The translations under genes were made by a program, and so were the position numbers. Of a DNA stretch of 33,873 nucleotides, positions 1 through 8,708 are shown piece after piece. The stretch spans positions 1 through 33,873 of the forward strand of contig NZ_JABJWC010000041.1 of NCBI RefSeq assembly GCF_013155395.1, given 5' to 3'. Numbering within the stretch: position 1 is the stretch's first letter; each line of letters opens with the position of its first letter. Source of the DNA: Komagataeibacter melomenusus. Lineage in GTDB: Bacteria; Pseudomonadota; Alphaproteobacteria; Acetobacterales; Acetobacteraceae. The notes under the pieces were generated by a model. It was not told where the DNA came from, did not search any database, and saw only the letters and a program-made list of their open reading frames with translations.

Positions 1-559
1 GGGCGTTATGGCGGGGCGGGCGGTTTTCAAGGTGGCGGCGCATGAAGTGGGTGGCGATGTCGGCCAGTTCAACGAACTGGTCGGCCTGGCGGCGCAGTTC
101 ATCGCCAATCAGCGGGGGCGTGGTCTTGATCGAGCCGACCACGGTGGTGCGCACGCCCTGGCGCTGCACGGATTCGAGCAGGCGGCGGAAATCGGAATCC
201 CCGCTGAACAGAACCGCGTGGTCGATGCGCGGGGCCATTTCCATCATGTCTACCGCGAGTTCCACATCCATGTTGCCCCGCACGCGGCGGCGGCCGTTAT
301 GGTCGATGAACTCGCGCGCGTTCTTGGTCACGAGGGAATAGCCGTTATAGACGAGCCAGTCCGTCAGTGGCTTGAGGGGGGAGTATTCCTCGGTATCGAG
401 TACGGCGGAATAATAATAGGCCCGCAATACGTTTGATTTCGAGCGGAAGAATTGCAGCAGCTTACGGTAATCAACCTCGAAACCAAGGTTGCGTGATGCG
501 GAATACAGGCTGGTGCCATCAATAAAAAGGCAGAGCCGTTCCTCGGGTTGAAAAAACAT
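1..559 (-). CDS. NYN domain (LabA/DUF88-type) protein, 3' end outside the window
   Basis: Reading the minus strand from the ATG at 559 gives at least 186 residues with no stop before the window edge, so the C-terminus is missing. The start MFFQPEERLCLFIDGTSLY carries the first acidic motif of the NYN (PIN-like) fold (FIDGTSLY), GNMDVELAVDMM in the middle holds the second, and LFSGDSDFRRLLE holds the third (GDSDF). These aspartates form the predicted metal-dependent RNase site of the family; activity is inferred from family, not shown. It is divergent from folK across a 193-base gap. Cytosolic, no signal peptide. Proteins of this kind are often seen beside folK/rpoZ in alphaproteobacteria, from my general knowledge. 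Family call is firm, cellular role unknown. Confidence 0.85.
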   Translation of the reverse strand, partial: MFFQPEERLCLFIDGTSLYSASRNLGFEVDYRKLLQFFRSKSNVLRAYYYSAVLDTEEYSPLKPLTDWLVYNGYSLVTKNAREFIDHNGRRRVRGNMDVELAVDMMEMAPRIDHAVLFSGDSDFRRLLESVQRQGVRTTVVGSIKTTPPLIGDELRRQADQFVELADIATHFMRRHLENRPPRHNA

Positions 560-645
560 TTGTGTTCAGTCCCTGAAACAAGAAAGTGAATATGTTGCGA
601 TCGTGTTAAATTTCGACGGACATGTATTTTATTGTGATGGGGAAG

Positions 646-674
646 TTGTGCAGTAACAATCGGTCCAGTTATAT
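646..674 (+). promoter_or_regulatory. Candidate sigma70-type promoter for folK
   Basis: TTGTGC (646-651) and TTATAT (669-674) are separated by 17 bases, inside the divergent gap between the NYN gene and folK. The -35 is a moderate match and the -10 a fair one. The predicted start would be near 681, about 70 bases before the folK ATG. Unverified; the gap is AT-richer than the genes, so chance matches are possible. Confidence 0.35.
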
Positions 675-752
675 AGAAGCGGATATCCTCACATAAGTTC
701 CCTGATGGTCGGATTACTCACCCGGCGCAGGCTAACGGACCATAGTTTCCCG

Positions 753-1304
753 ATGAAAATGCCGCAATCCATCTCCTGCATCCAAGACACCTTTATTGCG
801 GTGGGCGCCAACCTGCCACGCGAAAGTGGTGAAACTGCGGCCATGACCTGCCTGTGGGCGGTGGGTGAACTCGCCCGCATTCCCGGCCTTTCGGTGGTGG
901 GTGTCTCGGCATGGTACGAGAGCGCGCCGGTGCCCCCTTCGGGCCAGCCCCCTTATGTAAACGGAGTCGTGCGCATGGCGGGCGACGTGGACCCCGCCTG
1001 GCTGCTGGGCCAGCTCCATGCCATCGAGGCCGCCGCCGGGCGCAGGCGCACCGTGGCCAACGCCGCCCGCCCGCTTGATCTCGACATCATCTCCATGGGC
1101 GCGCTGGTGCGTCAGGCGCCCGACCCCATCGTGCCGCATCCGCGGGCAACGCAGCGCGCCTTCGTGCTGCTGCCGCTGCGCGATGTCATGCCTGCGTGGC
1201 GCGACCCGGTGACAGGGCAGGGGATCGATGCCTTCCTGCCCGGTGTCGCGGGGCAGGCCATCCGGCGCATGGCGGAACCGGAGGGTGCATCAGCCCCCGC
1301 ATAA
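753..1304 (+). CDS. folK: 2-amino-4-hydroxy-6-hydroxymethyldihydropteridine diphosphokinase
   Basis: The 183-residue product matches HPPK, which transfers pyrophosphate from ATP to 6-hydroxymethyl-dihydropterin in folate synthesis. Visible family landmarks are TFIAVGANL at the start (first strand and substrate loop), VGVSAWYESAPV, PPYVNGVVRM (usual 'F.N.V'), the metal-binding stretch RPLDLDIISMG and the signature VPHPRATQRAFVLLPL. I use the ATG at 753, which begins MKMPQS close to the first strand; a longer frame opens at 705 but adds a non-family extension and has no better ribosome site. No strong Shine-Dalgarno is visible at either. The product is cytosolic. The rest of the folate operon (folP, folB) is not here. 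Confidence 0.93.
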   Translation: MKMPQSISCIQDTFIAVGANLPRESGETAAMTCLWAVGELARIPGLSVVGVSAWYESAPVPPSGQPPYVNGVVRMAGDVDPAWLLGQLHAIEAAAGRRRTVANAARPLDLDIISMGALVRQAPDPIVPHPRATQRAFVLLPLRDVMPAWRDPVTGQGIDAFLPGVAGQAIRRMAEPEGASAPA

Positions 1305-1307
1305 GGC

Positions 1308-1336
1308 TTGCATCACGACAGGCGGGGGCGTAATAA
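1308..1336 (+). promoter_or_regulatory. Candidate sigma70-type promoter for rpoZ-rsh
   Basis: TTGCAT (1308-1313) and TAATAA (1331-1336) are spaced by 17 bases, starting just after the folK stop codon. A start near 1343 would give a leader of about 40 bases before the rpoZ ATG. Position and spacing are good; not tested. Confidence 0.45.
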
Positions 1337-1384
1337 GGTAAATTCTTATCAACACACCTATTTAACAACCGGAGTTCAGGCCTG

Positions 1385-1780
1385 ATGGCACGCGTCACTG
1401 TCGAGGACTGCGTTGAGCGGGTTCCCAATCGTTTTGAACTGGTGCTGCTCGCAGCCCAGCGCGCCCGCGCCCTGTCGCGCGGCGAGGAAATGACGATTGA
1501 CCGCGATAACGACAAGAACCCCGTTGTCGCCCTGCGCGAGATCGCGGACCAGACCATTAACCTCGAGCAGATCCGCGGTGACCTGGTGCGCTCGCTCGCC
1601 CGCGCGCCCGAGCCCGAGCCCGCTGATGAGGAAGTGGTCGACCTGATCCCGACCGAGCAGAACATCTTCGGCCTGCAGGATGTCTCGGCCGAGGAAGAGG
1701 CCCGCCACGCCACTGGCGGCATGTCGGCTGAAGAACTCGAGGCATCGGTTGAATCGGCCCTGAGCGGACGGGGTCGTTAA
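1385..1780 (+). CDS. rpoZ: DNA-directed RNA polymerase subunit omega
   Basis: The 131-residue protein begins [28 protein letters not shown], the typical omega N-terminus, followed by the [11 protein letters not shown] motif around residues 44-54. Omega binds the beta' subunit, aids polymerase assembly and forms part of a ppGpp site on RNA polymerase. The acidic tail after residue 75 ([10 protein letters not shown]) is a common alphaproteobacterial extension. GGAG at 1371-1374 serves as the ribosome site. It lies 21 bases upstream of rsh, the ppGpp enzyme, the usual rpoZ-spoT pairing, so both are probably cotranscribed. Confidence 0.96.
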   Translation: MARVTVEDCVERVPNRFELVLLAAQRARALSRGEEMTIDRDNDKNPVVALREIADQTINLEQIRGDLVRSLARAPEPEPADEEVVDLIPTEQNIFGLQDVSAEEEARHATGGMSAEELEASVESALSGRGR

Positions 1781-1801
1781 TTCCTGACGAAAGGGTCGAA
1801 G

Positions 1802-4135
1802 GTGACTGACCCGACCGGATCGGAAACCACATCTTCCTCCCTGCCCGTGCCTGTCGCGGGTGGCGTGGCCGCATCTGCGGCCACCCTTCCCGCCCGGCAC
1901 GAGGGCGGGGAACGCACCCTCTCGTGCGAGGGGCTGATCCGGCGCATCCAGGCGTACGACCCCGCTGCCGATGCGGACCTGATCCGCCGGGCCTTTGCCG
2001 TGGCCGCCGCCGCCCATGCGGGCCAGGCGCGCGATAACGGCGACCCCTACATCACCCACCCGCTGGCCGTGGCCAACATCCTTGCGGGTTTCCATCTTGA
2101 TACCGCCTCGATCGTGACAGCGCTGCTGCATGATACGGTTGAAGATACCGGCGTGACCCAGAAGCAGTTGCGCGAGCAGTTTGGCGATACGGTTGCCGAG
2201 CTGGTTGATGGCGTGACCAAGCTCACACGGCTCGAACTCCAGTCCGACCGCACCAAGCAGGCGGAGAATTTCCGCAAGCTCGTGCTGGCCATGTCGCGCG
2301 ACATCCGCGTGCTGCTCGTCAAGCTGGCCGACCGGCTGCACAACATGCGCACGCTGCATTACGTGCAGCGCATCGACCGCAGGCAGCGCATCGCGCGCGA
2401 GACGATGGAGATCTACGCCCCCCTTGCCGGCCGTATCGGCATGGACAAGGTCAAGGTCGAACTCCAGAACCTGTCCTTCGCCGCCCTCGAGCCCGAGGCG
2501 ATGGCCACCATCCGCGCGCGCCTCAACTACCTGCGCGGGCAGGGCGCTGACGTGATCGAGGAGATCCGCCGCGAACTCCAGGCGCTGTGCATCGATGCCG
2601 GGCTGGAAGGCGTGGAGGTGACGGGGCGCGAAAAGACGCCCTATTCCATCTGGGAAAAGATGCAGCGGCGCAATGTCGCCTTCGAGCAGCTTTCCGACAT
2701 CATGGCCTTCCGCATCATCGTGCCCTCGCGTGAGGCGTGTTATATCGCGCTCGGTGCGGTGCATGCCGCCTATCCGGTCATTGCCGGGCGGTTCAAGGAC
2801 TATATTTCCACGCCCAAGGCCAACGGCTACCAGAGCCTGCATACCGGGGTGACGCTGCGCCACCCGCGCAACCAGAAGATCGAGGTGCAGATCCGCACGG
2901 CGGAAATGCACGACGTGGCCGAGAACGGCGTGGCCTCGCACTGGCTGTACAAGCAGCTGCCCGATGCGGCGGCAAAGGGGGCGACCGGGGGCGTGGTCTC
3001 GGGCCTGCGCTGGGTGCAGGACCTGCTCGACATCCTTGAGGATTCGTCGGCCCCCGATGAGTTCCTCGAGAACACCAAGCTCGAACTCTATCAGGACCAG
3101 GTCTTCTGCTTTACGCCCAAGGGGCAGCTGATCTCGCTGCCGCGCGGGGCCACGCCGGTTGATTTTGCCTATGCCGTGCACAGCCAGGTGGGCGATACCT
3201 GCGTGGGCGCGCGCATCAATGGCCGCCTGATGCCGCTGCGCCACGAGTTGCAGAATGGCGATCAGGTCGAGATCATGACCGCGCGCGGGGGCACGCCCTC
3301 GCCCTCGTGGGAGCGGTTTGTCGCTACCGGCAAGGCGCGCGCGCGCATCCGCCGCCATGTGGCGCTGCAGCAGCGCGAGGCCCATCTGGAAAGTGGGCGC
3401 GTGGCGCTGGCCAAGGCCTTCCGGCAGGAAGGGGTGGATGGCTCGGAAAAGGTGCTTGAAAGCCTGCTCAAGGACCTGCGCCTGCAAAGCGTGGCTGACC
3501 TGTACGTAGCCGTGGGCAATGGCAACCAGTCCGCGCGCGAGGTGGTGCAACTGGCTTACCCCGAGCTGCGCCGTGCCCCGCGCGCGCCGCGCATGGTGCC
3601 GGGGCTGTCCATGCGCGCGCCTGCCGGGGGGGCGCTGGGTGGCGGTATTCCGGGGCGGCGCAGGCCGGCGGCGGGCGGCATGGCGCTTGCAGGCGTAGGC
3701 GCGGGCATGGCGGTGCATTTTGCCGGGTGCTGCCACCCGCTGCCGGGTGACCGGATCGTGGGCATCGTCTCCACCGGCAAGGGCATTACGGTGCACACGC
3801 TGGGCTGCCAGACGCTGGAAACCTTTGCCGCCACCCCCGAGCGGTTCATGGATCTTGACTGGGATTACGACCTGATCGCGCGCAACGCCACGGGCCACCA
3901 TACCGGGCGGCTGAGCGTGGTCACGGCCAACGAGCCCGCCATGCTGGCCACGCTGACCAATATCGCCGCCAAGCATGAGGGCGTGATGATGAACCTGCGC
4001 ATCGTCAACCGCCAGCTTGAATTCATGGAGATCCTTGCCGATATCGAGGTGCGCGACCTGCGGCACCTGACCGCCATCATGGTGGCGCTGCGTGCGGCGA
4101 AGGGCGTGGTGCAGGTTGAACGGGCAAGGGGGTAG
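1802..4135 (+). CDS. rsh: Bifunctional (p)ppGpp synthetase/hydrolase (RSH)
   Basis: The 777-residue protein has the full RelA/SpoT order. The HD hydrolase domain covers about residues 65-210 (THPLAVANIL; ALLHDTVEDT with His110-Asp111; LVKLADRLHNMRT), so hydrolysis should be intact. The synthetase domain covers about 250-375 (YSIWEKMQRR, DIMAFRIIV, GRFKDYISTPKANGYQSLHT, EVQIRTAEMHDVAENG). A TGS domain lies at about 430-500 (VFCFTPKGQLISLPRGATPVDFAYAVH) and a C-terminal ACT domain at about 700-777. The helical and zinc-finger-like part keeps FAGCCHPLPGD. Before it lies an odd Gly/Ala/Arg/Pro-rich stretch at residues 589-638. The start is GTG at 1802 behind GAAAGGG. This enzyme makes and removes the stringent-response alarmone in the cytosol. 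It is likely the only long RSH of the organism, as in most alphaproteobacteria (inference). Confidence 0.96.
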   Translation: MTDPTGSETTSSSLPVPVAGGVAASAATLPARHEGGERTLSCEGLIRRIQAYDPAADADLIRRAFAVAAAAHAGQARDNGDPYITHPLAVANILAGFHLDTASIVTALLHDTVEDTGVTQKQLREQFGDTVAELVDGVTKLTRLELQSDRTKQAENFRKLVLAMSRDIRVLLVKLADRLHNMRTLHYVQRIDRRQRIARETMEIYAPLAGRIGMDKVKVELQNLSFAALEPEAMATIRARLNYLRGQGADVIEEIRRELQALCIDAGLEGVEVTGREKTPYSIWEKMQRRNVAFEQLSDIMAFRIIVPSREACYIALGAVHAAYPVIAGRFKDYISTPKANGYQSLHTGVTLRHPRNQKIEVQIRTAEMHDVAENGVASHWLYKQLPDAAAKGATGGVVSGLRWVQDLLDILEDSSAPDEFLENTKLELYQDQVFCFTPKGQLISLPRGATPVDFAYAVHSQVGDTCVGARINGRLMPLRHELQNGDQVEIMTARGGTPSPSWERFVATGKARARIRRHVALQQREAHLESGRVALAKAFRQEGVDGSEKVLESLLKDLRLQSVADLYVAVGNGNQSAREVVQLAYPELRRAPRAPRMVPGLSMRAPAGGALGGGIPGRRRPAAGGMALAGVGAGMAVHFAGCCHPLPGDRIVGIVSTGKGITVHTLGCQTLETFAATPERFMDLDWDYDLIARNATGHHTGRLSVVTANEPAMLATLTNIAAKHEGVMMNLRIVNRQLEFMEILADIEVRDLRHLTAIMVALRAAKGVVQVERARG

Positions 4136-4141
4136 TCAGCC

Positions 4142-4555
4142 ATGCTGATCGGCATCGGCTCGGACCTGTGCGATGCGCGGCGGATCGAGACGGTCCTCGC
4201 CCGGCATGGCGCGCGCTTCATCACCCGCGTGTTCACTGTGCGCGAGCAGCAGGCCGCCGCGCGCAGGCAGGGCAATGCGCGCCTTGGCACCTATGCCAAG
4301 CGCTGGGCGGCGAAGGAAGCCTGCGCCAAGGCGCTGGGCACAGGCTTCGCCCATGGCGTGTTCCATAGCGATCTGGGCGTGGAGAACCTGCCCGGTGGCC
4401 AGCCGGTCATGCGGCTTTCAGGCGGGGCGCAGGCACGGCTTGAGGCCCTGCTGCCCGCAGGGCACAAGGCCCGCATATTCCTGACCATGACCGATGAGCA
4501 CCCCTATGCCTTTGCCCAGGTCATGATCATGGCGGAGAAGGCGGTCACGGCCTGA
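4142..4555 (+). CDS. acpS: Holo-[acyl-carrier-protein] synthase
   Basis: The 137-residue product moves 4'-phosphopantetheine from CoA to the serine of acyl carrier protein, activating ACP for fatty acid synthesis. It begins MLIGIGSDLCDARRIE with metal ligand Asp8, and carries YAKRWAAKEACAKALGTG with the second ligand Glu59. FLTMTDEHPYAFAQVMI is the typical last strand. Length is slightly over the usual 120-130. It starts 6 bases after the rsh stop, so it is probably in the same transcript. The acpS-lepB-rnc-era order that follows is classic. Confidence 0.96.
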   Translation: MLIGIGSDLCDARRIETVLARHGARFITRVFTVREQQAAARRQGNARLGTYAKRWAAKEACAKALGTGFAHGVFHSDLGVENLPGGQPVMRLSGGAQARLEALLPAGHKARIFLTMTDEHPYAFAQVMIMAEKAVTA

Positions 4556-4675
4556 TGCCCGCGGGCTGCCCTTGGGCAATGCTTGACAGGCAGGGCATGC
4601 GTGGGCTTGATCCGCACGTTATTCGTCCGGCGCAGCCTGTCCGGTCGATGCCAGAGCCGGATTGAAGATACAGAC

Positions 4676-5482
4676 ATGCCAATGGACGATAACAAGACAA
4701 TTCTCTCGCAGGCCGGGACCGAACGCCGCTCCGGCGGGCTGATGGAACTCGTGCGCACCGTGGTCATAGCGGGCGTGCTTGCCCTGAGCGTGCGCACGGT
4801 GCTGTTCGAGCCGTTCAACATTCCCTCCGGCTCCATGATCCCGACGCTGCAGGTGGGCGACTACGTGTGGGTGGCCAAATACAGCTATGGCTACTCGCAT
4901 TTCGCGCTGCCGGGCGCGCCCAACCTGTTCGAGGGGCGTATTTTCAACAGCATGCCCCATCGGGGTGACGTGGCGGTGTTCCGCTTCACCAAGGATACCT
5001 CGATCGACTACATCAAGCGCATCGTGGGCCTGCCGGGTGATACGGTGCAGATGCGCGAGGGCAAGCTCTACCTCAACGGCACCGAAGTGCCCCGCGAGCC
5101 CGAAGGCGATTATGCCGCCATCGACGAGCACCGCACCCGCATGGAGGGCGACCGCTACCGCGAGATCCTGCCCGGCAGTGGCGGCCGTGGCCCCGTGGCG
5201 CATGATATCCTCAAGCTGACCGATGAGGGCGGCAAGAACGACACGCCGGAATATGTCGTGCCGCCGGGCTACTTCTTCGCCATGGGCGACAATCGTGACG
5301 ACAGCGCCGACAGCCGCTTCATGGGCGATGAGCCGCAGGATCTCGGCTTCGTGCCGATGGAGAACCTGGTGGGGCAGGCGAAGTGGATCTTCATGTCGGT
5401 CGATAACGCGCACCCGTTCTGGCAGGTGTGGTACTGGCCCAGCGAGATCCGCTGGGGCCGCCTGTTCATGGGGGTGCACTGA
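4676..5482 (+). CDS. lepB: Signal peptidase I
   Basis: The 268-residue inner-membrane serine protease removes signal peptides from exported proteins. One transmembrane helix (about residues 24-44) precedes the catalytic Ser53 in IPSGSMIPTL; the general base is Lys114 in SIDYIKRIVGLPGD, and the family box GYFFAMGDNRDDSADSR lies near residue 200. A proline-ending loop and long periplasmic domain follow as usual. I start at ATG 4676 (MPMDDNK); the frame is open back to 4583 but that extension is Arg-rich and unlike the family. ATG 4682 is also possible. The gap from acpS is 120 bases; rnc begins 2 bases after its stop. Confidence 0.95.
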   Translation: MPMDDNKTILSQAGTERRSGGLMELVRTVVIAGVLALSVRTVLFEPFNIPSGSMIPTLQVGDYVWVAKYSYGYSHFALPGAPNLFEGRIFNSMPHRGDVAVFRFTKDTSIDYIKRIVGLPGDTVQMREGKLYLNGTEVPREPEGDYAAIDEHRTRMEGDRYREILPGSGGRGPVAHDILKLTDEGGKNDTPEYVVPPGYFFAMGDNRDDSADSRFMGDEPQDLGFVPMENLVGQAKWIFMSVDNAHPFWQVWYWPSEIRWGRLFMGVH

Positions 5483-5484
5483 TC

Positions 5485-6261
5485 ATGGAGGTCGAGCGCG
5501 TTCCCGCAGCCGAGATCAGGCGGCTGGAGGCGTGCCTGGACTACCACTTCACCCGCCCCGAACTGCTGCTGCGTGCGCTCACCCACCGCTCGGCGGCGCA
5601 TGAGCGCAGCGGCAACCGCCGCACGCGCCTCAGCGTGGCAAGGCGCGGGGCAGGGTCGAACGAGCGCCTTGAGTTCATCGGCGACCGGGTGCTCGGCCTT
5701 GTCATGGCCGAATGGCTGCTCGAGCGCTTCCCCGATGAGCAGGAAGGCGCGCTTGGTCCGCGCCATGCCCATCTGGTCTCGCGCACGGTGCTGGCGCAGG
5801 TGGCGCACGCAATGGGCCTGCAATCGGCGCTGGACGTAGCCGAGCATGAGGCGCGCGCGGGCGTGCGGCAGATGGCCACCGTGCTGGCCGATGCGGTCGA
5901 GGCGCTGCTCGGCGCGCTCTATCTTGATGGCGGGCTCGACCCGGCCCGCGCTTTCGTGCGGCGCATGTGGCGCGAGGCCATCACGGCCCAGGCCCGCCCG
6001 CCCAAGGACCCCAAGACGGCCCTGCAGGAATGGGTGCTCGGGCGTGGGCTGCCGCTGCCGCAGTACCGTGTCCTCTCGTCGGACGGGCCATCGCACGCGC
6101 CGCGCTTTGTCATTGCGGTCGATGCGCAGGGCAGGACCGGCCAGGGCATTGCCGGCAGCAAGCGCGCGGCTGAAAGCGACGCCGCATCGGACCTGCTGCG
6201 CCAGTTGGGCGTGGACAGCCAGGCCGCCACCACCACGAACCGTAAAGGGCAGGGACAATGA
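5485..6261 (+). CDS. rnc: Ribonuclease III
   Basis: The 258-residue double-strand-specific endonuclease processes rRNA precursors and structured mRNAs. The RIII domain shows LTHRSAA, the signature NERLEFIGDRVLG with catalytic Glu and Asp, and ADAVEALLGALYLDGG with the second acidic pair. The dsRNA-binding domain covers about residues 175-245 (DPKTALQEWVLGRGLPLP, GSKRAAESDAASDLLRQLG). An Arg-rich insertion of roughly a dozen residues (NRRTRLSVARRGA) sits between THRS and NERLEF, longer than in most family members. It begins 2 bases after lepB and overlaps era by 4 bases (ATGA), so translation is likely coupled. Confidence 0.96.
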   Translation: MEVERVPAAEIRRLEACLDYHFTRPELLLRALTHRSAAHERSGNRRTRLSVARRGAGSNERLEFIGDRVLGLVMAEWLLERFPDEQEGALGPRHAHLVSRTVLAQVAHAMGLQSALDVAEHEARAGVRQMATVLADAVEALLGALYLDGGLDPARAFVRRMWREAITAQARPPKDPKTALQEWVLGRGLPLPQYRVLSSDGPSHAPRFVIAVDAQGRTGQGIAGSKRAAESDAASDLLRQLGVDSQAATTTNRKGQGQ

Positions 6262-7172
6262 CCGGCCAGGATACTGATCATACGACACGCTGCGGTTTCG
6301 TGGCCATTGTGGGCGCGCCCAATGCGGGCAAGTCCACGCTGCTCAACCGCATGGCGGGCACCAAGCTGTCCATCGTCAGCCCCAAGGCGCAGACCACGCG
6401 CTTTCGGGTGCTGGGCATTCTCATGCGCGGCACGACCCAGATGCTGCTGGTCGATACGCCGGGCATCTTCCAGCCCAAGCGCAAGCTCGACCGCGCCATG
6501 GTCGCCGCCGCCTGGACCGGCTCGGAAGATGCGGACATCACCCTGCTCATCGTCGATGCGCGCGCTGGCATGACCGATGCGCTGCGCGCGATCGCCACCC
6601 GCCTGGCCGAGCAGAAGCGCAGGCTGTGGCTGGTGCTCAACAAGACCGATCTCGTCCGGCGCGACATGCTGCTGCCCCTTACGGCGGAACTTTCCGCCAT
6701 CCTGCCGGTCGAGCATGTGTTCATGGTCAGCGCGCGCTCGGGCGAGGGGGTGGATGACCTGCTCGACCGCCTTGCCGCCGAACTGCCCAAAGGCCCCTAT
6801 CTCTACCCCGAGGATGACCTGACCGACCTGCCCGACCGCCTGCTGGCCGCCGAACTGGTACGCGAGCAGGTGTTCCTGCAGACCCATCAGGAAGTGCCCT
6901 ATGCCGCCACGGCGGAGACGGAAAGCTTTGCCGAGCGGCCTGATGGCTCGGTGCGCATCGAGGTGACGATCTATGTCACGCGCGCCTCGCACAAGGCGAT
7001 CCTGATTGGCGACAAGGGCAGCCGGATTCGCGCCATTGGCGAGAAAGCGCGGCGCGAGCTTGGCCGCCTGCTCGGGCGCACGTGCCACCTTTTCCTCAAC
7101 GTGAAGGAACGCGCGGGATGGGATGAGGAGCGCGCCCGCCTGCGGGCCATCGGCCTCGATGACATTTCCTGA
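6258..7172 (+). CDS. era: GTPase Era, 30S assembly factor
   Basis: The 304-residue protein binds the 3' end of 16S rRNA and acts in 30S maturation. The GTPase domain shows G1 GAPNAGKST (19-27), the TTRFRV effector region, G3 DTPGIF (from Asp66) and G4 NKTD (128-131). SARSGEGVDDLLDRLA is the G5 region. A C-terminal KH domain includes LIGDKGSRIRAIGEKARRELG. Length is usual. It overlaps rnc by 4 bases. recO, which commonly follows era in related bacteria, is absent; pyrH comes next after 117 bases. Confidence 0.97.
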   Translation: MTGQDTDHTTRCGFVAIVGAPNAGKSTLLNRMAGTKLSIVSPKAQTTRFRVLGILMRGTTQMLLVDTPGIFQPKRKLDRAMVAAAWTGSEDADITLLIVDARAGMTDALRAIATRLAEQKRRLWLVLNKTDLVRRDMLLPLTAELSAILPVEHVFMVSARSGEGVDDLLDRLAAELPKGPYLYPEDDLTDLPDRLLAAELVREQVFLQTHQEVPYAATAETESFAERPDGSVRIEVTIYVTRASHKAILIGDKGSRIRAIGEKARRELGRLLGRTCHLFLNVKERAGWDEERARLRAIGLDDIS

Positions 7173-7289
7173 ATCCTTAAAAGAGCGGCATCATCGGCTT
7201 GTGGGGGGGGGCATCCGTCTATATGACAGGGCATGGCCGGGCGGCCTGCCCGTCCCTAGCCCTGTTTGCCTGACCTGTTCCGAGGCCCA

Positions 7290-8030
7290 ATGACCCAGCC
7301 CGTCAAAACCCCCGCTCCGTCATACAAGCGTGTTCTGCTCAAGGTGTCAGGCGAGGCCCTGATGGGGAGCGGGTCTTATGGCGTTGATCCGGCAACGGTT
7401 GACGCCATTGCGGTTGACGTGGCGGCCGTGGCGCGGAGCGGGGTCGAGGTGTGCCTTGTCATTGGCGGCGGCAACATCTTCCGCGGTGTGGCGGCAGCGG
7501 CCCGCGGCATGGACCGCGCGCAGGGCGATTATGCCGGCATGCTGGCCACCGTCATCAACGCGCTGCTCATGCAGAACTCGCTCGAGCGGCATGGCGTGCC
7601 CACGCGGGTCATGACGGCCATCCACATGTCCTCCATCGCCGAGCCCTATATCCGCCGCCGCGCCGTGCGGCACATGGAAAAGGGGCGGGTGGTGATCTTT
7701 GCCGCAGGCACCGGCAACCCGTTCTTCACCACCGATACGGGGGCTGCGCTGCGTGCGGCCGAGATGGAATGCGATGCGCTGTTCAAGGGCACGCAGGTCG
7801 ATGGCGTGTATTCCGCCGATCCGCGCAAGCACCCCGATGCCACGCGCTACGATACGCTGACCTACCGCGATGTGCTGGCCAATGACCTCAATGTCATGGA
7901 TGCCGCCGCCATCAGCCTGGCGCGCGAGAACCGCCTGCCCATCGTGGTCTTCAACATTCACGGGCAGGAGCCCTTCTCGCGCGTGATGCGGGGCGAGGGG
8001 CGTTTTACCACCATCGTGGCGGCGGACTGA
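7290..8030 (+). CDS. pyrH: UMP kinase
   Basis: The 246-residue product phosphorylates UMP to UDP in pyrimidine nucleotide synthesis and belongs to the amino-acid kinase fold. Landmarks are [64 protein letters not shown] and the closing [16 protein letters not shown] choose ATG 7290 behind CGAGG (7281-7285) rather than the in-frame codon at 7266. It is followed by frr after 67 bases, the standard pyrH-frr order; rpsB and tsf, usually just upstream, are not present. Confidence 0.96.
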   Translation: MTQPVKTPAPSYKRVLLKVSGEALMGSGSYGVDPATVDAIAVDVAAVARSGVEVCLVIGGGNIFRGVAAAARGMDRAQGDYAGMLATVINALLMQNSLERHGVPTRVMTAIHMSSIAEPYIRRRAVRHMEKGRVVIFAAGTGNPFFTTDTGAALRAAEMECDALFKGTQVDGVYSADPRKHPDATRYDTLTYRDVLANDLNVMDAAAISLARENRLPIVVFNIHGQEPFSRVMRGEGRFTTIVAAD

Positions 8031-8097
8031 CGCACGCCTGAGCACCCGTGGCGCAACCGCGCCGGGCGATGGATTGATCATTAGAAGGAGGGCCACA

Positions 8098-8664
8098 GTG
8101 TCTGTCGATCAGAAAAGTTTGCTGGCGGATCTGACCCGCCGCATGGACGGTGCCATCGAAAGCCTGCGCCGTGATTTTGCCGGCCTGCGTTCGGGCCGCG
8201 CCAGCCCGGCCCTGCTCGAGCCGGTACGGGTTGAAGCCTATGGCGGCGAAGTGCCGCTGACCCAGGTCGGCTCCATTGCCGTGCCCGAGGCGCGCATGCT
8301 GACGGTACAGGTCTGGGATCGCACGCTGGTGGGCGCTGTCGAGCGCGCGATCCGCGATGCGGGGCTGGGCCTGAACCCGGCGGCCGATGGCCAGACCGTG
8401 CGCGTGCCCATTCCGCAGCTGACCGAGGAGCGCCGCAACGAACTGGCCCGCGCTGCTGGCAAATATGCCGAGAACGGCAAGATCGCCGTGCGTGGCGTGC
8501 GCCGCGATGGCATGGACCAGACCAAGAAGCTGGAGAAGGCGGGCGATATCAGCGAGGACGACGTGAAGACATGGTCCGACGCGATCCAGAAGCTGACGGA
8601 CCAGTACGTCAAGCGCGTGGACGACCTGTTGGTCGAGAAAGAACGTGAGATCAAGCAGGTCTGA
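8098..8664 (+). CDS. frr: Ribosome recycling factor
   Basis: The 188-residue cytosolic protein, with EF-G, splits post-termination ribosomes. It shows [35 protein letters not shown], the [14 protein letters not shown] motif and the helical end [19 protein letters not shown], all typical. The start is GTG at 8098: a strong AGAAGGAGGG (8083-8092) lies 6 bases before it, whereas the in-frame ATG at 8074 lies upstream of that site and has none. The end is 44 bases from the next gene, uppS. Confidence 0.96.
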   Translation: MSVDQKSLLADLTRRMDGAIESLRRDFAGLRSGRASPALLEPVRVEAYGGEVPLTQVGSIAVPEARMLTVQVWDRTLVGAVERAIRDAGLGLNPAADGQTVRVPIPQLTEERRNELARAAGKYAENGKIAVRGVRRDGMDQTKKLEKAGDISEDDVKTWSDAIQKLTDQYVKRVDDLLVEKEREIKQV

Positions 8665-8708
8665 TCCGTTCGTGCATCCTGTCCCGCTTTCCTCACCCCC
8701 TATCGCGC

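Noticed and set aside
1376-4066. Very long minus-strand open frame (896 codons) opposite rsh
   Set aside because: It is a mirror of the GC-rich codon bias of rpoZ-rsh: His/Arg/Gly-rich, no family resemblance, and fully antisense to recognised genes.
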